Source: Bin125 sp026705025 (GTDB lineage Bacteria > Chloroflexota > Dehalococcoidia > Bin125). From it: 64,000 nt of DNA. Of this stretch, positions 57,861 through 64,000 are shown one piece after another. The position numbers and the translations under genes are program-made. The stretch lies in the NCBI GenBank assembly GCA_026705025.1, contig JAPPBN010000045.1, positions 62,001 through 126,000 of the forward strand, given 5' to 3'. The notes beneath the pieces are model-generated. The model saw only the letters and a list, made by a program, of their open reading frames with translations, ran no database searches and was not told the origin of the DNA. How positions within the stretch are numbered: position 1 is the stretch's first letter; every line of letters begins with the position of its first letter.

Positions 57861-60296
57861 ATGACGAAGCCGTTCAGTGAGCTGCGCGTGGTGGAGTTGG
57901 CGGGTTCGCACGGGGGCGCCTTCGCCGCCAAGATGTTTGCGGACTATGGAGCCCGGGTCGTCAAGGTCGTTCCGCCGGATGGAGATCCGCTGATCCATCA
58001 CGGAGAGTTGCTCAACGCTCACAGCCTTGGGGACTCGGACGTGGCCTCGATCTGGGCCTTCTGCAATACGTCCAAGTTCGTTCTCGAAGCGGATGCCGGT
58101 TCTGCCGACATCCAGCGATTGATTTCGCTATCAGACGTAGTGATAGAGAGCTCCGCACCTGATCCTCTGACGCCAGTGACGGAGGAACTGGAAGCGTTGA
58201 GGTTGGTCAGGGTCTACATCTCGCCGTTTGGGTTGTCCGGCCCCTGGTCGCGTCGCAGATCGAACGTCTTCACCGACGATGCCGCCAGCGGTCACATGTA
58301 TCTCAACGGCGAAGCGGACCGGCATCCGTTTCGTCGGCATGGTCGACACACCGAATACGCGGCCGGCATGTATGGCTTCATTGGCGCGCTTGCGGCGTTG
58401 ATTGCGCGCGAGTCGACGGGGGAGGGCCAGACGGTCGAGGTGTCGCACCTCGAGGTGATGGTGGCGATGCATCAGCACACGACGACGATGTGGACGCACG
58501 CCGGTCACATTCTCAGGCGAGACGGCAATGCTCAGCCAGGGATGTGGCATCCGGCCGGCGTGTACGAGTGCGCCGATGGATTCATCTTCCTCGGTCACGC
58601 GACCGGGACGAAGCTGGAACCGTTCCTACAGGCTGGCGGGATGGGGCACCTGTTTGACGATCCTCGCTTCGCCACCAACGAATCGCGAGGCAGGAACAAG
58701 AAGGCGTTCGACGCGGCGCTGCGTCCGTGGCTCATGTCGCAGACCTCGCAAGAACTCTGTGAGCTCGGCGAGGCCACATTTTCGCCGATGGGACCCGTCT
58801 GGAGCACTCACGAGTTCCTGGCCGATCCGCACATGGCCGCTCGCGAGTTTTTCGTCCCGCTCGACGACGAGCGCGGCACCGAAGTGATTCCACGCGGGCC
58901 ATTCCGGCTGGGTTCGGATCTGGCCGGAGGTTCACCTCAACCACCGACAAGGATCGCCGTTGACGATCTCTCCCTTCAGGGAGATCCAGTACCAGCGCCG
59001 GCAACCGGTGAATCCCTGGAACAGGGTCCGCTGTCAGGGCTGCGGGTCCTCGATCTGACCCGCGTCTGGGCTGGACCGATCGCGGGTCGACTGTTGGGTG
59101 ATCTGGGTGCTGAGGTCATCCACATTGAGTCGCCGTGGAATCGCGGACCTCTGGAAGTCGCGGGCGACCTTGCCGAACTCACCCATCTGTATCCGGATAA
59201 CGAGCTGGGCGAGCGCCACTGGAATCGGAACGGCGGATTCAACAAGTTGGCGCGCAACAAGAGCGGGCTGTCGATCGACCTGTCGACCATTCGAGGCCAG
59301 CAACTGTTCCGCGACCTGATCGGAGCGTCGGACGTCATCCTGGAGAATTTCTCCCCGCGAGTGTTTCCGCAGTGGGGACTGGACTGGGATTCGCTACAGG
59401 GGATCAACCGGTCGATCATCCATACGTCAATGCCCGGCTATGGTTCCAGCGGTCCGGGCTCCAACCGGGTCGCGCTCGGCCCGGTGATTGAGGCCGCGAC
59501 GGGAATGACGATGATGGCGGGATACGCGGACGGCATTCCGTTCCGGTCCGGCGTCGCCTGGCCCGATCCGGTTTCTGGCATGAGTGCCGTGGCGGGCACG
59601 CTGGTCGGGCTCTGGCAGCGGATGGCTTCAGGGGGCGAAGGTCAGCGCGTCGAGACGGCAATGATCGAGTCCATGGGCACGTTTGCCGGCGATGAGTTGC
59701 TCTCGGCGCAGGTCGTCGGACAACCTCCGCCGCGTCGTGGGAATCGCGAGCAGGGCGTGGCGCCACAGGGCGTGTACCGGTGTTTCGGCGATGACCGCTG
59801 GCTGGCGATTTCAGTGACATCGGATGAGGAATGGCGGTCGCTCTGCCGGGTCGCCGAGTTGCCGGACGCATGGCATGGTTACGAGTTGTGGGAGCGTGAG
59901 ACGCGGCACGACGAGATCGATGCCGGATTGAGTATCTGGACGCGTTCGATCTCGCCAGCCGAGGCCGCGATGCGGCTGCAGTCGGTGGGCGTGATCGCCG
60001 CCGGCCTGGCGGACGCGCGCGATCTGTTGGAGTCGACACACCTGGCCGAGCGGCAGTTCTGGGCCGAAGTCGGCGGAATCGACATGGGCGTGTTGAGATA
60101 TCCGGGCTGCCCGATCCGACTGAGCCAAACGCCGGCTACGTACCGCCGCGGAGCGCCCGGCCTGGGTGAGCACAATGCCGCAGTGCTGACGCAAGTGGTG
60201 GGCATGAGTGAGGCGGAGGTCGGAGAGTTGCTGGCCGACGGCGTGCTCGCGGAACGCCCGCCGAGCCTCGAGGAAATGTTGAAGCCTCGGCTCTGA
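57861..60296 (+). CDS. double-domain CaiB/BaiF (class III) CoA transferase
   Basis: An 811-residue fusion of two class III CoA-transferase domains, about residues 1-375 and 395-811; single-domain members are about 400. The C-terminal half has GLRVLDLTRVWAGPIAGRLL and the catalytic aspartate D569 in WPDPVSGMSAVAG. In the N-terminal half the equivalent position is glutamate E165 (HTEYAAGMYGF), so it may be inactive or altered. Moves CoA between acyl groups; the divergent hot-dog hydratase pair suggests a shared acyl-CoA catabolic route. The substrate is unknown. Confidence 0.9.
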   Translation: MTKPFSELRVVELAGSHGGAFAAKMFADYGARVVKVVPPDGDPLIHHGELLNAHSLGDSDVASIWAFCNTSKFVLEADAGSADIQRLISLSDVVIESSAPDPLTPVTEELEALRLVRVYISPFGLSGPWSRRRSNVFTDDAASGHMYLNGEADRHPFRRHGRHTEYAAGMYGFIGALAALIARESTGEGQTVEVSHLEVMVAMHQHTTTMWTHAGHILRRDGNAQPGMWHPAGVYECADGFIFLGHATGTKLEPFLQAGGMGHLFDDPRFATNESRGRNKKAFDAALRPWLMSQTSQELCELGEATFSPMGPVWSTHEFLADPHMAAREFFVPLDDERGTEVIPRGPFRLGSDLAGGSPQPPTRIAVDDLSLQGDPVPAPATGESLEQGPLSGLRVLDLTRVWAGPIAGRLLGDLGAEVIHIESPWNRGPLEVAGDLAELTHLYPDNELGERHWNRNGGFNKLARNKSGLSIDLSTIRGQQLFRDLIGASDVILENFSPRVFPQWGLDWDSLQGINRSIIHTSMPGYGSSGPGSNRVALGPVIEAATGMTMMAGYADGIPFRSGVAWPDPVSGMSAVAGTLVGLWQRMASGGEGQRVETAMIESMGTFAGDELLSAQVVGQPPPRRGNREQGVAPQGVYRCFGDDRWLAISVTSDEEWRSLCRVAELPDAWHGYELWERETRHDEIDAGLSIWTRSISPAEAAMRLQSVGVIAAGLADARDLLESTHLAERQFWAEVGGIDMGVLRYPGCPIRLSQTPATYRRGAPGLGEHNAAVLTQVVGMSEAEVGELLADGVLAERPPSLEEMLKPRL

Positions 60297-60318
60297 GGCG
60301 GTGGGAGGACTGGAGTGG

Positions 60319-60392
60319 TCGGGGTGGGCGGATTTGAACCGCCGGCCTCACGGCCCCAAACCGTGCGCTCTGCCAAGCTGAGCTACACCCCG
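60319..60392 (-). tRNA. tRNA-Pro(UGG)
   Basis: Minus strand: acceptor CGGGGTG/CACCCCG, anticodon stem CACGG/CCGTG with loop TTTGGGG (anticodon UGG), T loop TTCAAAT. CCA encoded at 60316-60318. Confidence 0.95.
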
Positions 60393-60421
60393 GTTGTGCT
60401 CACTCTATGGGTTCCGATGCC

Positions 60422-61408
60422 TCAGTCGACCTGAACGGCGCCGATCAACTCGGAGATGTCCGAAACACCGTTGTCGCGGCAGTAGTCGATCAGTTCCTCA
60501 AGGACACGGATCGCAGCGAACGGATCGCGGAACGAAGCCGTGCCGACCTGGACGGCGCTGGCGCCCGCGAGCAAGAACTCCACCGCGTCGCGGCCGTCCA
60601 CGATGCCGCCGCAGCCAATCACAGGGATCTCAACGGCTCGGGCCGTTTCCCAGACCAGCCGCAACGCCAACGGCTTGATCGCCGGTCCCGTGAGTCCTGC
60701 GACGGGACGATTGGTGCGCGGGCGACGCGTGTTGACGTCGATGTTCATGCCGACGAACGAGTTGGCCACGCAGAGGGCGTCGGCGCCAGCCTCTTCACAG
60801 GCTTTCGCCACGACGCTGATGTCGGTGACGTCGGGCGTCAGCTTGGCGATGACGGGCAGCGTGGTCGATGTCACGACCGCCTCGGTGACTCTGGCCGCCG
60901 CCACCGGATCACGGCCGAATGCGACTCCGCCCACATCGAGGTTGGGGCAGGAGATGTTGACCTCAAGGCCGGCGACTCCGGGCGCTCCGTCCAGCACCTG
61001 GGCCAAACGAGCGAACTCGTCCACGGTGTCGCCGAGCATGTTGACGACAACGGGCACATCCCAGGTTTCCCAGACGGTCGCCACCTCGTTCAGTAGCTTG
61101 CGCACGCCGATGTTCTGGAAGCCGATGCTGTTCAGCATGCCGGCCGGCGTCTCGACAATCCGCGGTGTGGGATTGCCTCGCCGAGGCTTGAGCGTGACGC
61201 CTTTGGACAGCAGACCGCCTAGACGGTTGATATCGAAGAGCCGAGCGAACTCGAGACCGTTGCTCGACGTGCCCGAGGCAGTCATCACGGGGTTGCGGAG
61301 GATCAGCTCGCGCTTCGCGCCCGGCGCGAGATCAACCGTCAGGTCGGGCAACGGCTCGCGTTGTCTCAGAGACGGCTGGTCGAGCGTGTCAGCAGACGGC
61401 GACGACAT
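60422..61408 (-). CDS. pyrD: dihydroorotate dehydrogenase, class 1 type
   Basis: A 328-residue FMN enzyme of pyrimidine synthesis. The active-base cysteine lies in LEVNISCPNLDVGGVAFG, as in class 1 enzymes (class 2 uses serine). The FMN site includes LTGPAIKPLALRLVWE and IPVIGCGGIVDGRDAVEF. A class 1B enzyme would need PyrK, which is not in the window. AAGGAGGCACG precedes ATG 61408. Confidence 0.93.
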   Translation of the reverse strand: MSSPSADTLDQPSLRQREPLPDLTVDLAPGAKRELILRNPVMTASGTSSNGLEFARLFDINRLGGLLSKGVTLKPRRGNPTPRIVETPAGMLNSIGFQNIGVRKLLNEVATVWETWDVPVVVNMLGDTVDEFARLAQVLDGAPGVAGLEVNISCPNLDVGGVAFGRDPVAAARVTEAVVTSTTLPVIAKLTPDVTDISVVAKACEEAGADALCVANSFVGMNIDVNTRRPRTNRPVAGLTGPAIKPLALRLVWETARAVEIPVIGCGGIVDGRDAVEFLLAGASAVQVGTASFRDPFAAIRVLEELIDYCRDNGVSDISELIGAVQVD

Positions 61409-61484
61409 CGTGCCTCCTTCCGCGCATGCTACGGCGCAGATGGGGCGCGGATCGGTTCAGTGACGAACTGGAGCCGGCGAAGAG

Positions 61485-61709
61485 CTAGTTGGAGTTCTCG
61501 GCGGGGCGGCGACGCTTGGAGATGCCCATGTCGTTCCAGCGCGAACGACCCTCGTTGCGATCCCAGATTGAATCCTCGGAGGAGTTGCGGAACTCTTTGG
61601 TTTCGCCGCAGCTGCAGACGCCCATGGACATCGGCCCGTTCGGCGCCTCAATCGTCCAGTGGTGGATGTGGGTGGGCGCTTCGCTCTTCAGACGAGTCTT
61701 GGCAGGCAT
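61485..61709 (-). CDS. small cysteine-containing protein of unknown function
   Basis: A 74-residue protein with HIHHWTIEAPNGPMSMGVCS, then C-G-E-T-K-E-F-R-N: a His-His-Trp and C-x-C-G pattern resembling a half zinc ribbon that is recurrent in small proteins of actinobacteria and Chloroflexota. The C-terminal half is basic (KRRR). No obvious partner; lies 76 bases after pyrD on the same strand's upstream side. Confidence 0.65.
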   Translation of the reverse strand: MPAKTRLKSEAPTHIHHWTIEAPNGPMSMGVCSCGETKEFRNSSEDSIWDRNEGRSRWNDMGISKRRRPAENSN

Positions 61710-62258
61710 TCAGGGAACCTTCCTGGGGCTGGGCAGCCGGGCTGAGGACGCAACCCGCGCTCTGTCAGTCCCACGTGAGCAGGACGCTACGTATGGGCTG
61801 GCTGCTGGGCAATACATCGGGCAACACACCGGATCTGCACCTGTAAAGTGGGATACGCGCCTGTAACTACTTGACGAATCGACAGTTGATTCTGTTCCCG
61901 ACCGGTCCCGCCGAGCATGAATCGAGAGGATTCGTTCTCGATCTTGCCAATCGGAACGAACTTCGGAGAGAGTGGACGCATGTCATTGGGTTACGATGAA
62001 CTCAGTCCGATCTGATGCTCCCGCGCACGCGGTGACCAGCCATGCGGATTTGATCAGCATTGATACTTACACCACTTCGCGAGCTACTGTTCCTGAGGCG
62101 CCAGCTATGGCGCGGAACACGACTTCGACCACGTCTCGAGCAGGCTCTTCTTCACGGTACCCCGATCGGGCGAATCCGGGGGTGACGTAGTCGTGGTCTG
62201 GCGTCGGCTGGCTGGCAAGGGTGACGGGCGCTCTGGGGGCGACGGGAAAGGCAATGGC
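61710..62258. other. intergenic region before mrp
   Basis: About 550 bases with no convincing gene. ATCGAGA-N8-TCTCGAT (near 61921-61945) can form a 7-bp hairpin. A minus-strand frame near 62067-62195 reads protein-like (YVTPGFARSGYREEEPARDV) but has no suitable start. No tRNA fold was recognised; it probably carries the mrp promoter. Confidence 0.4.
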
Positions 62259-63329
62259 ATGGTGCTGACGGTCGAGGCGGTTCGCGACACGCTGCGAACG
62301 ATCCGCGATCCCCATCTGGGACGAGATCTGATCTCTCTGCGCACATTCGGCGGTGCGGTGATCGATGACGGATCGGTGACCGTCCATCTCACTCTCCCGC
62401 TGCATGGCTATCCATCACAAGTGGATCTGGAACAGCGGATTACCGACGCGCTAGTCGACGCGGGGGCAACATCCGTCGCATTCGAGGTTCGTGTCGATGT
62501 CCCTGCCTGGCAGGGCAGCGGACAACAGGCCGCCATTGGCGGCGTCAAGAACATCATCGCCGTGGCGTCCAACAAGGGCGGCGTGGGCAAGTCAACGATC
62601 GCGACGAATCTCGCCGTGGCACTAGCGCAGACGGGCGCCGCGGTAGGCCTCGTCGACGCGGACGCAACCGGTCCCAACCTGCCCACGATGTTCGGATTGC
62701 CCAGCGGATACCAGGCCGAGAGCGAACGGGGATTACACCCGGTCGAACGCTATGGGGTCCGAGTGATCTCCCTCGGATTTCTGATTCCGCCCGGTGCTCC
62801 AGTGGTCTGGCGTGGTCCGATGATTGGCTCGGCGATCAAACAGTTGCTGCACGACGTGGACTGGGGCGAGGTCGACTATCTGCTGATCGATCTGCCGCCG
62901 GGAACCAGCGACGCATCCATGTCGATGGCGCAGGAGGCGCCGATCGCGGGCGCTGTGATCGTATCGACCCCGCAACAGGTGGCATTGGAGGACGCAAGCA
63001 AAGCGGTGACGATGTTCGAGAAGCTCGACGTGCCGGTGTTCGGCATCGTCGAGAACATGTCCTATTTCATCACGCCCGACACCGGTCAGCGCGTTGAGAT
63101 ATTCGGGCATGGCGGCGCACGTGACGCCGCCGACGATCTGGAGATTGATTTTCTGGGCGAGGTGCCACTGGCGACCGAAGTCCGAGCCGGCGGAGACGAT
63201 GGGCAACCGATCGTCGCGTTTGGCGCGGAACACCCGTCCGCACAGGCGTTTGCCGCAATAGCCAATCGCGTTGCGATCAAGGCCGCCGCTTCGGCGTTGC
63301 TGCAGGCGCCCACGGTGCCCGTCCTATGA
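62259..63329 (+). CDS. mrp: Mrp/ApbC-type iron-sulfur carrier P-loop ATPase
   Basis: A 356-residue protein: an N-terminal MIP18/DUF59 domain (VRDTLRTIRDPHLGRDL) and a ParA/MinD-type P-loop domain with the deviant Walker A NKGGVGKSTIATNLA, LVDADATGPNLP and LLIDLPPGTSDASMSM. It transfers Fe-S clusters to apoproteins. The family's C-terminal C-x-x-C cluster site is not evident: around VENMSYFITPDTGQ, where C-P-x-C is usual, no cysteine is seen. ATG 62259 follows GGGAAAGG. Confidence 0.9.
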   Translation: MVLTVEAVRDTLRTIRDPHLGRDLISLRTFGGAVIDDGSVTVHLTLPLHGYPSQVDLEQRITDALVDAGATSVAFEVRVDVPAWQGSGQQAAIGGVKNIIAVASNKGGVGKSTIATNLAVALAQTGAAVGLVDADATGPNLPTMFGLPSGYQAESERGLHPVERYGVRVISLGFLIPPGAPVVWRGPMIGSAIKQLLHDVDWGEVDYLLIDLPPGTSDASMSMAQEAPIAGAVIVSTPQQVALEDASKAVTMFEKLDVPVFGIVENMSYFITPDTGQRVEIFGHGGARDAADDLEIDFLGEVPLATEVRAGGDDGQPIVAFGAEHPSAQAFAAIANRVAIKAAASALLQAPTVPVL

Positions 63330-63344
63330 ACGGAAAGCTAGGAA

Positions 63345-64000
63345 ATGGCAAGGTTTTTGAGGCGGTCTGCATCGACTGACCAGCCCGCCGACGAGCAGAA
63401 CGACACACAACAGAAGCCGGCTGCGAAGAGTCAAGCGCCAGAAGCGCCCAGCCGGAACAGACCGGCGATGAACTCCCTGGTCGAACCGCCAACACGAGCC
63501 CCATCCAGACGAGGCTCGCGCAGGCGATCCTCCGGCGGCAACGGCTCAGCCACTGCTGCGACGACAACGACGGCAGCAAACAAGCCGTCCGCACGGCGCG
63601 GCTCGCGGCGGGGCTCGCAGGACGCGCCTCCCACGGACCCGACGGAACAGATGCTGGCGTTGCTCGAGCGTCAGACCGCCCTGCTCGAGCAGCAGGGCAA
63701 GACGATCGAGCAGATGGCCGAGTCGCAAGCGCTACTGACGGAGACGCTGCTTGGTCAGCGCGGCGAGGATGCCGTTCCGGCCCGAATCGAAGTGTTGCCG
63801 CGACTGGCGATCTTCGTCGACGTCCCGAACATCCTGTACGGCGCGGAGTCCTCGGGCGTGCGCCTCAACTGGGGCAAGGTCGCCGACTTCCTCTCGCACG
63901 GACGCACACTGGTGCGCGCAATCGCGTATGCGCCGATCTCTGACGACCCGACGGCGAGGACCGAGAACGAACGATTCGTTGTGCCGTTCCTCGATCACGG
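63345..64000 (+). CDS. NYN-domain (LabA/DUF88-like) protein, 3' end cut
   Basis: The open frame runs from ATG 63345 (AGGAA upstream) to the window end, 218 codons seen. The first 95 residues are basic and Ser/Arg/Pro-rich. A short coiled coil follows (EQMLALLERQTALLEQQGKT), then the start of a PIN-like NYN domain, RLAIFVDVPNILYGAESSGV, with the catalytic Asp. NYN proteins are predicted RNases. The rest lies outside. Confidence 0.75.
   Translation, partial: MARFLRRSASTDQPADEQNDTQQKPAAKSQAPEAPSRNRPAMNSLVEPPTRAPSRRGSRRRSSGGNGSATAATTTTAANKPSARRGSRRGSQDAPPTDPTEQMLALLERQTALLEQQGKTIEQMAESQALLTETLLGQRGEDAVPARIEVLPRLAIFVDVPNILYGAESSGVRLNWGKVADFLSHGRTLVRAIAYAPISDDPTARTENERFVVPFLDH

Noticed and set aside
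61787..62190. Short ORFs on both strands upstream of mrp
   Set aside because: No ribosome-binding sites, atypical composition and mutual overlap; none looks like a protein family.
1..64000. CRISPR array, prophage, IS element or replication origin
   Set aside because: No regularly spaced direct repeats, no integrase or transposase motifs, and no DnaA-box cluster were seen; the repeats present are isolated palindromes.

Overview
This window is a gene-dense, high-GC bacterial chromosome segment with short intergenic gaps, many ATGA/TGATG stop-start overlaps and frequent GTG starts. It holds housekeeping genes, four tRNAs with encoded CCA, and no rRNA, transposase, integrase, phage module or CRISPR array. 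Gene content suggests Chloroflexota, perhaps a SAR202/Dehalococcoidia-like aquatic lineage: CaiB/BaiF CoA-transferase and MaoC hot-dog paralogues, an actinobacterial-type IMPDH-family protein, a PhoX phosphatase, leaderless-looking transcription, and no outer-membrane or LPS genes. This lineage call is inference; no marker gene was compared.

Layout. 1-8.3 kb: a cut-off beta-propeller gene, Nudix, serS, a methyltransferase, two poorly known genes, a zinc alcohol dehydrogenase, two tRNAs, and the DNA-uptake genes comEC/comEA. 8.4-15.6 kb: argF, then a tightly coupled cdaA-ybbR-der-plsY-gpsA-HEAT run linking c-di-AMP synthesis, ribosome assembly and phospholipid precursors. 15.7-19.3 kb: Nudix, GNAT, a hot-dog dehydratase pair, a PHP phosphoesterase and a small ORF in a repeat-rich islet. 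19.6-29.3 kb: a respiratory complex I operon in the order A-C-D-H-J-K-(DUF2007-like)-L-M-N; nuoB and nuoI are absent from their usual places. 29.3-34.1 kb: ybeY, dnaX (without its zinc module), ybaB, recR, recO and an FmdB zinc ribbon. 34.1-39.6 kb: polyprenyl synthase, an orphan PD-(D/E)XK-like nuclease, tatD carrying an in-frame palindromic insertion, metG, rsmI.

39.6-42.3 kb is a second repeat islet. It holds an HTH gene whose frame breaks at a G7 tract, then an IMPDH-family gene whose upstream start codon sits in a hairpin loop. 42.3-50.3 kb: serine hydrolase, prmC, prfA, hisS, a probably leaderless rel, and a class V aminotransferase. 50.3-57 kb: comM-type ATPase, phoX, tRNA-Arg, methyltransferase, two tandem cyclophilins, a small membrane protein and a 42-bp perfect palindrome. 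57-64 kb: a second hot-dog pair divergent from a double-domain CaiB-type CoA transferase, tRNA-Pro, pyrD, a small Cys protein, mrp/apbC, and a NYN-domain gene cut by the window end.

The least explained feature is the pair of repeat islets near 19.3 kb and 40.5 kb. Each has the same 14-bp AGGTACATATGTTC (a near match to the GAAC-N4-GTTC SOS box) just upstream of a minus-strand small or HTH ORF, and both carry the same two palindromic repeat families. One of those palindrome types also sits inside the tatD coding region.
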